A stretch of DNA of 63,399 nucleotides from an uncultured Pelagibacteraceae bacterium. GTDB lineage: Bacteria; Pseudomonadota; Alphaproteobacteria; Pelagibacterales; Pelagibacteraceae. The notes under the pieces are model-generated. The model had not been told where the DNA came from and searched no databases. It saw only the letters and a list, made by a program, of their open reading frames with translations. Each line of letters starts with the position of its first letter. The first letter of the stretch is position 1. The position numbers were made by a program, and so were the translations under genes. The stretch covers positions 1 to 63,399 of the forward strand of contig CACMAZ010000006.1 of assembly GCA_902611815.1 (NCBI GenBank), given 5' to 3'. Positions 36,926-45,709 of the stretch are shown one piece after another.

Positions 36926-38070
36926 TGAAAAAAATTGCGATAATTGGAGCAGGCATCTCAGGTTTGTACATCGCAAATCTTTTTAAAAATACTTTAAATT
37001 ATGAAATTACAATTTATGAAAAAAACGACACTATTAATTTAGAGGATGGCTACGGTATTCAACTTTCAGTCAATAGCGTTAAGCTTTTGAATAAAATTGG
37101 GTTTAATAAATTATCTGATAATGAAAAATTTAATCCTGAAAAAATTGATTTTTTTTCAATCAATTCATCAAATAAAATCTGTGATCTAGATATTACTAAT
37201 TTCAATGCAGATGATATCAAATATACAACACTAAAAAGATCAACTTTAATAAATTTTTTAAAAAAAGATTTGGGCGACATAATAAAAACTGGTTTTAAAA
37301 TTTCAAAAATAAATGACCAAGAAAAACAAATTAAAATTTCATTTGAAAATAATGTAACTAAAGAATGTGATTACTTGATTATTGCTGATGGAGTTTTTTC
37401 AAAGAGTAAAAATCTAATTTCAAATAACAAAGTAAAACCAAAATATAATGACACATTAGCTATTAGAGGTAAATTAACTAAATTTCCTGAAAACGTGAAC
37501 AAAAAAAATATAGCTTTGTTTTTAGGTCCAAACTTCCACCATGTTATTTACCCATTAAATTCTAATGGTGATTTAAATTTTATTGCTATTATGAAACATA
37601 CTCTTTCATTAGAGGAACAAGTTAATTATTCCTTATTTAGTGAAAATTCCTTTATCAAAAGAATTTTAGAAAATGTCCCTCAAGAAATTAAAGAATTTAT
37701 TACAGATATTAAGGAATTAAAAATATTTCCAGTGTTTGTTAGTGATAAGTTTTTTAAAATACAGAATAATAATATTCATTTGATAGGTGATGCTTTTTTT
37801 GCCTTTCCACCATCATTCGCACAAGGTGCATCGCAATCGATTGAGAGTGCTTATGAATTGTTTGTGTCTTTAAATACCAATAAAGAAATCAATTTTTTCA
37901 AAAAGAGGGTAAATAAATTAAAAATGATTAATTTAAGATCAAAATTTAACTTGTTTGCTTTTCATTTATCAAATCCTTTAATAATATTTTTCAGAAATAT
38001 TTTCCTAAAAAGATTAGTAAAAAATAGAAAATTTCTAGATTATTATTTAGGTAGAATTTATAAAACTTGA
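36925..38070 (+). CDS. FAD-dependent monooxygenase (aromatic hydroxylase fold)
   Basis: Probable flavoprotein monooxygenase of the p-hydroxybenzoate hydroxylase fold. The 381-residue protein has the FAD motif IAIIGAGISGLYIANL at the N-terminus, the middle motif DYLIIADGVFSKSKNL, and GDAFFAFPPSFAQGASQSIE near residue 290. A hydrophobic C-terminal segment (NPLIIFFRNIFL) may touch the membrane. The fold also includes the ubiquinone hydroxylases UbiH/F/I and kynurenine or salicylate hydroxylases; sequence by eye does not decide. Overlaps mutY by one base and ccrM by 13 bases (convergent). Confidence 0.8.
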   Translation: MKKIAIIGAGISGLYIANLFKNTLNYEITIYEKNDTINLEDGYGIQLSVNSVKLLNKIGFNKLSDNEKFNPEKIDFFSINSSNKICDLDITNFNADDIKYTTLKRSTLINFLKKDLGDIIKTGFKISKINDQEKQIKISFENNVTKECDYLIIADGVFSKSKNLISNNKVKPKYNDTLAIRGKLTKFPENVNKKNIALFLGPNFHHVIYPLNSNGDLNFIAIMKHTLSLEEQVNYSLFSENSFIKRILENVPQEIKEFITDIKELKIFPVFVSDKFFKIQNNNIHLIGDAFFAFPPSFAQGASQSIESAYELFVSLNTNKEINFFKKRVNKLKMINLRSKFNLFAFHLSNPLIIFFRNIFLKRLVKNRKFLDYYLGRIYKT

Positions 38071-39140
38071 TTACTAGATATTAGTCTCTGTCTTAAATGG
38101 TCAATGGGTACAATGCTACCGTTAAGATTGTAGTGCCAAAAAGTCCAACCATTGCAGCTTTCAGCTCCTAAAATTGTGGCTGCTACTTTATGAATTGAAC
38201 CCTCTGTTTGTTCATGCTTAATACTCCCATCAGCCATTATTTTTGCACTAATTTTCTTTTTATTATCGTATATAGTGGTTCCTGGTTTAATTATTCCTAA
38301 CTCAACTAATGAGCCAAAAGGTATTCTTGGTTTAGATCTTCCATTTTGAAGAGTATCTAAATAATCATCTTCTATAGGTTTTGTTTTTTTTAACCTTTGC
38401 TCAGCTGCATTAAAATAGGTTTTCTCCTTTTCAATACCATAATAATTTCTTCCCAATTTCTTAGCAACTGTTGCCGTTGTTCCTGATCCTAAAAAAGGAT
38501 CTAAAACAAAGTCATTTTTATTTGTTGTTGCTAATAAAATTCTGTGAAGTAGAGCCTCAGGTTTTTGGGTAGAATGCACTTTTTTACCATTCTTTTTTAG
38601 TCTTTCAGAACCATTACAAATCGGTAATTCCCAGTTAGATCTCATTTGAAGATCGTCATTTAAACATTTTAAAGATTGGTAGTTGAAAGTGTATTTAGAC
38701 TTTTCAGATTTTGATGCCCAAATTAAAGTTTCATGGGCATTAGTAAATCTTGTTCCTCTAAAATTAGGCATTGGATTTTTTTTATTCCATATAACATCAT
38801 TTAATATCCAAAAGCCTAAATTTTGAATAACCGATCCGACTCTAAAAATATTGTGATAACTACCAATTACCCAAATAGCTCCATTTTTTTTTAAAATTCT
38901 TTTACATTCATCAAGCCATGCATGTGTAAAGTCGTCGTATTTTTTAAAGCTTTCAAACTGATCCCATTTGTCATTTACTGCACTGACTTTAGATCTGTCT
39001 GGTCTAGTGAGTTGATTTTTTAATTGCAAATTGTAAGGCGGGTCTGCAAAGATTAAATCGAAAGTTTCTTTAGGGATTTTTTTTAGCTCTTTAAGACTGT
39101 CCCCATTAATAATTTTATTTTTTAAGTTTATCTTTTCCAT
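38058..39140 (-). CDS. ccrM: Adenine-specific DNA methyltransferase CcrM (GANTC)
   Basis: N6-adenine methyltransferase that modifies GANTC and marks cell-cycle state in Alphaproteobacteria. The 360-residue protein has the catalytic DPPYNLQL near residue 33, then the SAM-binding DPFLGSGTTATVAKKLGR near residue 218, so beta-class motif order. The C-terminal domain of about 80 residues (RIPFGSLVELGIIKPGTTIY through GAESCNGWTFWH) is the CcrM-specific extension. No restriction partner is nearby. Its upstream region has GACTC at 39159 and 39171, so self-regulation by methylation is possible. Confidence 0.95.
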   Translation of the reverse strand: MEKINLKNKIINGDSLKELKKIPKETFDLIFADPPYNLQLKNQLTRPDRSKVSAVNDKWDQFESFKKYDDFTHAWLDECKRILKKNGAIWVIGSYHNIFRVGSVIQNLGFWILNDVIWNKKNPMPNFRGTRFTNAHETLIWASKSEKSKYTFNYQSLKCLNDDLQMRSNWELPICNGSERLKKNGKKVHSTQKPEALLHRILLATTNKNDFVLDPFLGSGTTATVAKKLGRNYYGIEKEKTYFNAAEQRLKKTKPIEDDYLDTLQNGRSKPRIPFGSLVELGIIKPGTTIYDNKKKISAKIMADGSIKHEQTEGSIHKVAATILGAESCNGWTFWHYNLNGSIVPIDHLRQRLISSNQVL

Positions 39141-39158
39141 TTTTAAAAAAGATAATTA

Positions 39159-39175
39159 GACTCTAGGCATGACTC
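39159..39175. promoter_or_regulatory. Two GANTC sites in the ccrM promoter region
   Basis: GACTC at 39159-39163 and 39171-39175 lie 19-35 bases before the ccrM ATG in an 81-base intergenic region. A third copy is at 39230-39234 at the 3' end of rnhB. In Caulobacter the ccrM promoter is known to be sensitive to the methylation state of GANTC in its leader. Around the second site is an imperfect palindrome with CATGA and TCATG ends (39169-39189). The density is well above the one in about 360 bases expected here. Confidence 0.6.
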
Positions 39176-39221
39176 TACGTCAACTCATGATTGAATTATT
39201 TTGAATTAATTGTGTCTATTA

Positions 39222-39821
39222 TTATCTTGGACTCAATATATTGTGTATAGGCTTGAAAGTTCTTCTATGATGCTTTGTGATACCGAACTTTCGAATTGCT
39301 TGAATATGAACTTTTGTTCCATATCCACAATTTTTATTCCATTGATATTTTGAAAAATTCTTTGATATTTTTTTCATCAAACTGTCCCTAGAAACTTTAG
39401 CAACAATTGAGGCTGCTGAGATTTGAGGTATTTTTTGATCACCCTTAATTACATATTTTAGATTATAATTTTTCATTACCGGAATTCTGTTACCATCAAC
39501 TAAAACCAAATGGGGTTTTTTTTTTAATTTTTTTATAGCTCTTTTCATAGCTAACAAAGAGGCATTTAGAATGTTTAGTTTCTCTATCTCTTGTTTTGAT
39601 GCAGAACCGATAGACCAGTACGAATTTTTTTTTATATATTTGTTTAAAACTTCACGCTCTTTTTTTGTTAATTTTTTTGAGTCTTTCAATTTTTTAACAT
39701 CGCAGTTTTTTTTTAATATAACTGCAGATGCATAAACTGGTCCTATTAAACTGCCTCTACCCACTTCATCTACGCCAGCAATATTTTGAATACCTTTAAA
39801 TATCGATTTTAAGTTCATCAA
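39222..39821 (-). CDS. rnhB: Ribonuclease HII
   Basis: Removes RNA from hybrids and single ribonucleotides from DNA. The 199-residue protein has the first acidic motif AGVDEVGRGSLIGPVYASA near residue 17, SKKLTKKERE, and the later Asp in LVDGNRIP and ASIVAKVSRD. Two Met codons start the frame (MMNLKS). It overlaps the udg 3' end by about 26 bases. RNase HI is encoded at 23522-23944. Confidence 0.95.
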   Translation of the reverse strand: MMNLKSIFKGIQNIAGVDEVGRGSLIGPVYASAVILKKNCDVKKLKDSKKLTKKEREVLNKYIKKNSYWSIGSASKQEIEKLNILNASLLAMKRAIKKLKKKPHLVLVDGNRIPVMKNYNLKYVIKGDQKIPQISAASIVAKVSRDSLMKKISKNFSKYQWNKNCGYGTKVHIQAIRKFGITKHHRRTFKPIHNILSPR

Positions 39822-40492
39822 TTTTCTTTCTTATTTCTTTTAAATCTAACCAAGAATATTTTTTTTGATCAGCTTGTCTTAGTAAATATGCTGGATGAAA
39901 AGTTATCAGTGTCAAAAAGGTTTTATTTTTAATAAATATTTCTTTCCAAATTCCTCTTTCTTTTGATATTTTTAAATTTGATCCAAAAAAAAGCTTCCAT
40001 AGCTGTACTACCAAGTAGAATAATCATTTTTGGATTAATAATTTCAATGTGTTCGTATAAATACTCAGAATATCTTTTAATTTCTTTTATTTCAGGTTTT
40101 CTGTTTGAAGGAGGCCTGTAATTAACAACATTTGTAATATAAATATCTTTCCTGTCTAAATTAATTGCTGCAAGCATTTTATTTAATAATATACCCGCAT
40201 CACCCACAAACGGTTTACCTAGCTCATCTTCTTTTTGACCTGGTCCTTCACCTATAATCATTACTGAACTATCTTCGTTACCATCACTAAATACAATTTT
40301 GTTAGCATTATTTTTTAGCTCGCAATCTTTCAAATTTTCAATTTTTAGTTTTAGTTTTTTTAACAACTCTTGTTTATTTTGAATTATTTTAACTTTTTTC
40401 AATCTATTAATTGGTTGATTTTCGTAATCAAACTTAGATTTAAATAAAAAATCTTCTATTTTATTTCTTTGATTTAAATTATTTTTAGACAT
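39796..40492 (-). pseudogene. Family 4-like uracil-DNA glycosylase, interrupted by a frameshift
   Basis: Enzyme that excises uracil from DNA. The first frame (from ATG 40492) has motif 1 IIGEGPGQKEDELGKPFVGD and NVVNYRPPSNRKPE, and ends ...LGSTAMEAFFWIKF in the wrong frame. The frame next to it continues FGSNLKISKERGIWK and the motif 2 FHPAYLLRQ. The switch falls at eight A (39985-39992); one base fewer gives MEAFFGSNL and about 231 residues, the usual size. Only one Cys (LKDCELK) remains of the four that hold the 4Fe-4S cluster in classic family 4 enzymes. Divergent from the TPR gene, 11 bases away. Confidence 0.85.
39985..39992 (-). other. A8 homopolymer at the udg frameshift
   Basis: Eight A on the plus strand (eight T in the coding direction). 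The conserved glycosylase sequence is in one frame before the run and in the adjacent frame after it. Removing one base joins them. As in pgi, one base is in excess. Confidence 0.8.
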
Positions 40493-40503
40493 ATGTTTGA
40501 TGT

Positions 40504-42171
40504 ATGCATAAATACATTTATTTTTTTGTTATTTTTTTAATATATCAAACTTCATCGTTTTCTAAAGTAAGTGATGTGAATAAGTTTGATGAAAAAAATT
40601 TATCTAATTATTTTTCAGCAGTGCTTTCTATCAATAATAATGATGCAAAAAACTCCTTAAAATTCTTGGAAAATTCAAAGATCTTAAATGACAGACACGA
40701 AGAACATTTCAAAAATTATATAAAATCACTGGTTGCAAATGAAAAAGTTGATTTGGCAATTAAGAAAATCAAATATTCACAAAATAATTATTCTTTTTTA
40801 GAGAGAGAAGTGATTCTTTTAGTAGATAATTTAATAAATAAAAATTTAGAAAAAAGCAGCTTAAATTTAGAAAAAATTGAAAGCTTAATTGATCCAGAAG
40901 ATAGATACCATATTATATTGTCAAAAGTTTTAAAAAACTATTTAGAGGTTTTTAAAAGTAATAATATTAAAAGTTATAAAAACGATAATTTTGCAGAATT
41001 AGACGATATTAGCTTAGCTTTTTTAAGCTGTTATTTTGATTTAAAAAATACAGATAAAAGATTTGAAGAATTTATAGAATATGATGGAAGCAGCTCTAGA
41101 TATATATATTTTTATTTAGATTATTTAATTGAACAAAATAAAATTAAAAAAATAGAACAGGTTTTACAAAATATTAATCAACTTAATAAACCATTGTTAA
41201 TTGCTCAATCAGTAAAATGGATTGAAGAAAAAAATTATAACAAATTAAATAATTTATTTTCATGCAAAAATGAGAAAGATATTATTGCAGAGTTTTTCTA
41301 TTTAATCGCTAATCTTTACTCATCACAAGGTTTATTTAAAGAGTCAAATTTTTATATTATCTTAGCAAAATATCTAAATCCAAAATTTACACTTAATTCG
41401 ACATTATTAATTGAAAACTACATGGATACTAAAAAATATAAATTAGTAAAAAATGAATTAAGCAATATTAAAAAAGATAACGTTATATATAACTGGTTTA
41501 AAGTGAAAAAAAATGCATCAATTATCCAAGAGACTAAAAATGATGATAGTGCTTTAAAATTTATTAAAAAAGAATACGGGAAAATTCAAAACCCATCAAA
41601 CAAGATTTTATTTGATATGGCAAACATATTGAGAAACTTTCAAGACTATGAGGGTGCAATAGAAATTTATTCAAATTTAATAGAATACTCGAATTATAGT
41701 GCAGAGGAATATGCTGATCTTTTATATAAAAGAGGCACTAGTTACGAAAGAAAAAAAGATTTTTTAAAAGCTGATGAAGATTTAATAGAGTCTCTTAAAA
41801 TAGATCCAGATGAACCATATGTTTTAAATTATCTTGGATACAGCTGGTTAGAGAGATCTTACAAAATTCCTGAAGCAATGGATATGCTAAAGGAAGCTTA
41901 TAGTTTAAGAGAAAATGACCCTTACATTACAGACTCAATTGGATGGGCTTATTATTTAATCGAAGACTTTGTTAATGCAAAAAAATATCTAGAAAAAGCT
42001 GTAAAACTTATGCCTTACGATCCAATAGTTAATGATCATTACGGTGATGTATTATGGAGACTTAACAAAAAAGTGCAGGCAAGATATTTTTGGAATGGAG
42101 TTTTAAAATTAGAAGATACCGAAGAAGAGTTAAAAAAAGAAATTGAAAAAAAATTAGTTTTTGGACTATAA
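40504..42171 (+). CDS. TPR-repeat protein with signal peptide
   Basis: A 555-residue exported protein. The N-terminus MHKYIYFFVIFLIYQTSSFS is a signal peptide. The rest is helical, with clear tetratricopeptide repeats in the C-terminal third: YKRGTSYERKKDFLKADEDL, YVLNYLGYSWLE, ITDSIGWAYYLIEDFVNAKK and VNDHYGDVLWRLNKKVQAR. Proteins of this kind precede ispE in several Alphaproteobacteria; a scaffold in the periplasm or at the outer membrane is likely, the partner is unknown. It ends 22 bases before ispE. Confidence 0.85.
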   Translation: MHKYIYFFVIFLIYQTSSFSKVSDVNKFDEKNLSNYFSAVLSINNNDAKNSLKFLENSKILNDRHEEHFKNYIKSLVANEKVDLAIKKIKYSQNNYSFLEREVILLVDNLINKNLEKSSLNLEKIESLIDPEDRYHIILSKVLKNYLEVFKSNNIKSYKNDNFAELDDISLAFLSCYFDLKNTDKRFEEFIEYDGSSSRYIYFYLDYLIEQNKIKKIEQVLQNINQLNKPLLIAQSVKWIEEKNYNKLNNLFSCKNEKDIIAEFFYLIANLYSSQGLFKESNFYIILAKYLNPKFTLNSTLLIENYMDTKKYKLVKNELSNIKKDNVIYNWFKVKKNASIIQETKNDDSALKFIKKEYGKIQNPSNKILFDMANILRNFQDYEGAIEIYSNLIEYSNYSAEEYADLLYKRGTSYERKKDFLKADEDLIESLKIDPDEPYVLNYLGYSWLERSYKIPEAMDMLKEAYSLRENDPYITDSIGWAYYLIEDFVNAKKYLEKAVKLMPYDPIVNDHYGDVLWRLNKKVQARYFWNGVLKLEDTEEELKKEIEKKLVFGL

Positions 42172-42193
42172 TTTTACTAATTAAACTGTTTCT

Positions 42194-43024
42194 ATGAATA
42201 CGATATCACAAAAGTCTTATGCAAAAATAAATTTAAATTTAAATGTTGTAGGAAAAACAAAAAATTTACATAAATTACAGAGCATAGTATCACTGATTTC
42301 ACTTTATGATGAAATTAGTCTAAGACAGATAGGCAGTCGTAAACATAAGATATTGTTTAAAGGTAAATTTTCAAAAAAAATTACTAGTCGTAATACAATC
42401 TATAAAACTTTATCTGTTTTAGACAAAAAAAAATTACTGAAAAAAAAGTATCTCGTTATGGTAAAAAAAAATATACCTGTTAAGTCAGGAATGGGTGGCG
42501 GATCTATGAATGCTGCTACTTTAATTAAAATTTTCATGAAAAATAAAATTATTAAAATTAATAAAAAAAAATTACAAAATATAAATGACTCAATTGGACA
42601 GGATGTCAAACTTGGATTTTTTAAAAATATTATGTATTTAGATGGTAATAATTCTGTAAAAATATTGAACAAAAAGACAAAATATTTTTTATTATTATTT
42701 ATGCCAAAATATGGTTGTTCAACAAAGTATATTTTTTCCAAAGTAAAAAAATACTCAAAACCACTAAAAAACATTAAAAACAAATTCAATAATTTGGACA
42801 GTCTGAAAAATGATTTGCAAGATATCGTAATAAAAAAATATCCAGAGTTAAAAAAACCTATTGAATTTCTTGAAAATCAGCCCGGGATAAATTTTGTTAA
42901 AATGACAGGATCGGGGTCATGTTTTGTCGCCTATTCTAAATCAAGAAATTCTATTATAAATAGCTTTAAAAAGTTTAGAAAAAATTACCCAAAATATTGG
43001 TCTGTTTTATCTAAAACTATATAA
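42194..43024 (+). CDS. ispE: 4-diphosphocytidyl-2-C-methyl-D-erythritol kinase
   Basis: GHMP kinase of the MEP isoprenoid pathway. The 276-residue protein has SYAKINLNLNVVGK at the N-terminus with its catalytic Lys, the ATP loop PVKSGMGGGSMNAATL near residue 95, and the C-terminal KMTGSGSCFVAYS. Somewhat shorter than many homologues but complete. IspH of the same pathway is at 24915-25859. tRNA-Gln begins 33 bases after its stop. Confidence 0.95.
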   Translation: MNTISQKSYAKINLNLNVVGKTKNLHKLQSIVSLISLYDEISLRQIGSRKHKILFKGKFSKKITSRNTIYKTLSVLDKKKLLKKKYLVMVKKNIPVKSGMGGGSMNAATLIKIFMKNKIIKINKKKLQNINDSIGQDVKLGFFKNIMYLDGNNSVKILNKKTKYFLLLFMPKYGCSTKYIFSKVKKYSKPLKNIKNKFNNLDSLKNDLQDIVIKKYPELKKPIEFLENQPGINFVKMTGSGSCFVAYSKSRNSIINSFKKFRKNYPKYWSVLSKTI

Positions 43025-43057
43025 ATATTAAAACTTTATGTTATAAGAAATTGACTT

Positions 43058-43132
43058 TGGGGCGTAGCCAAGTGGTAAGGCAGCGGTTTTTGGTACCGCC
43101 ATTCCTAGGTTCGAATCCTAGCGCCCCAGCCA
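43058..43132 (+). tRNA. tRNA-Gln (anticodon TTG)
   Basis: A full cloverleaf can be drawn: acceptor TGGGGCG with CGCCCCA, D arm GCC...GGC, anticodon stem GCGGT/ACCGC with loop TTTTGGT and anticodon TTG (Gln, CAA/CAG), T arm CTAGG-TTCGAAT-CCTAG, discriminator G and an encoded CCA (43130-43132). The TG start of the acceptor with weak first pair U-A is typical of bacterial tRNA-Gln. The next gene, cca, begins only 4 bases after the CCA. A possible -10-like TTATAA lies at 43041-43046 but there is no clear -35. Confidence 0.97.
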
Positions 43133-43136
43133 TTTT

Positions 43137-44402
43137 ATGATAAAAAAGTTTTTAAAAATTTTTACCAAGAGTAATATTAATTCTCCAAATAGATTGAAAA
43201 ATTTAAAAAATGATCCAAAGATAAAAAAAATTTTTAATTCAATTAACGATCACTCATCAGAAAGTGAAATACTTTTTGTTGGAGGATGTGTTAGACAAAA
43301 TATATTGGGTGAGAAGATAGAGGATATTGATCTAGCAACTAACCTTAATCCAGATGAGGTTGTGAATTGTTTAAATAAAAATAATATTAAACATATAGAT
43401 GTTGGAAAAAAATATGGAACGATAACAGCAATTATAGAAAAGAAAAAATTCGAAATTACCTCTTTGAGAAAAGATGTGAAAACAGATGGAAGGTTTGCCG
43501 AGGTTCAATATTGCAAGAATTGGAAAGAAGATGCAAAAAGAAGAGATTTTACATTTAATTCGATTTATTCAAATTTAAACGGAGAATTGTTTGATCCATT
43601 TAATGGAAAAAAAGATCTGTTAAATGGATGGGTTAAATTTATTGGAAATCCTGCAACCAGAATTAAAGAAGATTATTTGAGAATCTTAAGATATATTCGG
43701 TTTTTTCTAATCTATTCAAAAAATAATCATTTAGAGGAAACTAAAAAAATAATCAAACAAAGTATTAGTGGTATAAATATAATATCAGGCGATAGGTTGC
43801 TTAGTGAGTTAAAAAAAATAATTCTATCTAAAGGTTTTTTTAAATTACCCAAAGATCAGTTTTCAAGAGAAATAATACAATTAATTTTTCCTCAAATTGT
43901 CAATTTTAATATAATTAAAAATATTGAGAAAAGGAGTAATGAAAATCTCTTTAAAGAAAATGATTTTACCTTTTTAATAAGCCTTTTAATAATCGATGAA
44001 ACTGATAATGCGGATTATTTTGTGCATAAATTTAATATATCTAAAGATGAAAAAGATAGAATATTATTTTTAAAAAATACTTATCAAGATTTCAATAAGA
44101 ATTTTTTTGAAAAGAAAAATTTAAAAATACTCCTTTATAAACATGGTAAAGATAAAGTAATTGACCTTATCAAATTTCATATTCTCAAATCTAAAAATAT
44201 TCATAATATTAATGAGTTAATTACATTTTATAAAATGGAGAAAACGCCAGTTTTTCCTTTTAACGCTAAATTTTTAAAGGAAAAATATAATTATAAAGAT
44301 GGTAAGCTATTAGGTGATAAACTCAAACAATTAGAAACCGCATGGCTGAGTAATAATTTTAAATTAGCTGATGAAAAAGTTGATAGTATTCTAAGAAATT
44401 AA
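43137..44402 (+). CDS. cca: CCA tRNA nucleotidyltransferase
   Basis: Class II nucleotidyltransferase that adds or repairs the 3' CCA of tRNAs. The 421-residue protein has the head-domain motif [20 protein letters not shown] with the catalytic Asp pair, [13 protein letters not shown], and [15 protein letters not shown], then the neck/body with [14 protein letters not shown]. Two features stand out: the start codon is 4 bases downstream of tRNA-Gln, so the mRNA 5' end probably comes from tRNA 3' processing, and the 3' end overlaps greA by 4 bases. A poly(A) polymerase would share motifs, but the context favours Cca. Confidence 0.92.
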   Translation: MIKKFLKIFTKSNINSPNRLKNLKNDPKIKKIFNSINDHSSESEILFVGGCVRQNILGEKIEDIDLATNLNPDEVVNCLNKNNIKHIDVGKKYGTITAIIEKKKFEITSLRKDVKTDGRFAEVQYCKNWKEDAKRRDFTFNSIYSNLNGELFDPFNGKKDLLNGWVKFIGNPATRIKEDYLRILRYIRFFLIYSKNNHLEETKKIIKQSISGINIISGDRLLSELKKIILSKGFFKLPKDQFSREIIQLIFPQIVNFNIIKNIEKRSNENLFKENDFTFLISLLIIDETDNADYFVHKFNISKDEKDRILFLKNTYQDFNKNFFEKKNLKILLYKHGKDKVIDLIKFHILKSKNIHNINELITFYKMEKTPVFPFNAKFLKEKYNYKDGKLLGDKLKQLETAWLSNNFKLADEKVDSILRN

Positions 44403-44878
44403 ACGTAGTCTACCTTAATAATTTCAAAATTTTTTTTACCAGATGGAGTATTAATTTCTACAAAGTCACCATTATTTTTTCCAATCAGACCTTTGCCAAT
44501 AGGAGACTGATAAAATATAAATTTTTTTTTAATATCTGCTTCATCTTTACCAACAAGTTTATATTTAATTTTTTCATTACTGTCTAAATCTTGAAGAGAA
44601 ACAGTTGCACCAAAGATTACCTTACCATCATTTTCAAGTTTAGTTACATCTATTACATTTGCTCTTGCTATAGTATCTTCTACTTCTTGGATTCTTCCCT
44701 CATTTAAAGATTGCTGTTCTTTTGCAGCATGATACTCAGCGTTTTCTTTTAAATCTCCGTGTGACCTAGCCTCTGAAATAGCATTTACTATTTCAGGTCT
44801 TTTTTTTTCTTTTAAAAAGACAAGTTCTTCTGATAATTTTTTTAGTCCTTCTACTGTAATTGGTTCTTTGTTACTCAT
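44399..44878 (-). CDS. greA: Transcription elongation factor GreA
   Basis: Stimulates RNA cleavage by backtracked RNA polymerase. The 159-residue protein has the N-terminal coiled coil with the acidic tip ([20 protein letters not shown]) and the C-terminal FKBP-like domain ([16 protein letters not shown]). Length and motifs are normal. It is 3 bases after hemF and overlaps cca by 4 bases at its 3' end. In a genome with many homopolymers it might also matter for polymerase slippage, but that is speculative. Confidence 0.96.
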   Translation of the reverse strand: MSNKEPITVEGLKKLSEELVFLKEKKRPEIVNAISEARSHGDLKENAEYHAAKEQQSLNEGRIQEVEDTIARANVIDVTKLENDGKVIFGATVSLQDLDSNEKIKYKLVGKDEADIKKKFIFYQSPIGKGLIGKNNGDFVEINTPSGKKNFEIIKVDYV

Positions 44879-44881
44879 ATT

Positions 44882-45709
44882 TTATTTCCATTTTGCTAAA
44901 GGAGGTAGTGACATCAGTATAGCCTCTACATTGCCACCAGTTTGTAAACCAAATTTTGTGCCTCTGTCATACAATAAATTGAATTCCACATATCTACCTC
45001 TTTTTAAATATTGAATATCTTTTTGTTTCAAGTTCCATTTTTTACTTTTTCTAAGACTAATAATTTGATTAAAGATTTGAATAAAATTTATTCCTAGATC
45101 CCTTACAAATCTAAAATCTTTTTCCCAATCTTTTTTTTTATAATCAAAAAAAATTCCACCAATTCCTCTCGGTTCTTTTCGGTGTGATAAATAAAAATAT
45201 TCATCACACCATTTCTTATATTTTTTAAAATATTTTTTGTCGTGCCTATCACATATTTTTTTTAATTTTTTAAATAATAGTTTTTTAACAGTTGAATCAT
45301 TAAAGCATGGAGTAACGTCCATTCCTCCTCCAAACCAACCGTGATTTGTATAAATATATCTGGTATTAAAATGCATGGCTGGTACATGAGGATTTTTCAT
45401 GTGCATTACCACGGATACGCCGGATGCCCAAAAATCTCTGTTATTTTTTGTACCAGGAATTTTCTGTCTAAATTCTTCAGACAGCTTTCCATAAACTTCT
45501 GAAAAGTTGACACCAACTTTATCAAATACTTTCCCATTTTCAAAAATATAATAGCATCCACCTCCTTCATCCTTTTTTATACTTCTTTTCCAAGTCTTCT
45601 TTAAAAATTTTATTTTTCTGCCCTCAATTTGCTCTATCGTATTACAAATCATTTCTTGCAGATTTATAAACCAATTTTTAGTTAATTTCTTTCTTATATC
45701 TTTGTCCAT
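44882..45709 (-). CDS. hemF: Coproporphyrinogen III oxidase, oxygen-dependent
   Basis: Converts coproporphyrinogen III to protoporphyrinogen IX using oxygen. The 275-residue protein has the HemF signatures MHMKNPHVPAMHFNTRY, GWFGGGMDVTPC, HRKEPRGIGGIFFD and LYDRGTKFGLQTGGNVEAI. Slightly shorter than average but complete. It shares one base with trmL and is 3 bases before greA. It feeds heme for the oxidase and bc1 complexes encoded in the same window. Confidence 0.96.
   Translation of the reverse strand: MDKDIRKKLTKNWFINLQEMICNTIEQIEGRKIKFLKKTWKRSIKKDEGGGCYYIFENGKVFDKVGVNFSEVYGKLSEEFRQKIPGTKNNRDFWASGVSVVMHMKNPHVPAMHFNTRYIYTNHGWFGGGMDVTPCFNDSTVKKLLFKKLKKICDRHDKKYFKKYKKWCDEYFYLSHRKEPRGIGGIFFDYKKKDWEKDFRFVRDLGINFIQIFNQIISLRKSKKWNLKQKDIQYLKRGRYVEFNLLYDRGTKFGLQTGGNVEAILMSLPPLAKWK

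Noticed and set aside
39796..40014. A short separate gene of 72 codons between rnhB and udg.
   Set aside because: It carries the C-terminal HPAYLLR motif of the glycosylase and is the second part of the frameshifted udg.
40493..40540. A 15-codon plus-strand frame (ATG at 40493) overlapping the TPR gene start.
   Set aside because: It is out of frame with the TPR gene, very short and without a ribosome-binding site; it probably arises from the CATATG at the udg start.
43025..43057. A dedicated promoter for tRNA-Gln.
   Set aside because: Only a weak TTATAA is present and no -35 is visible, so read-through from ispE is equally possible.
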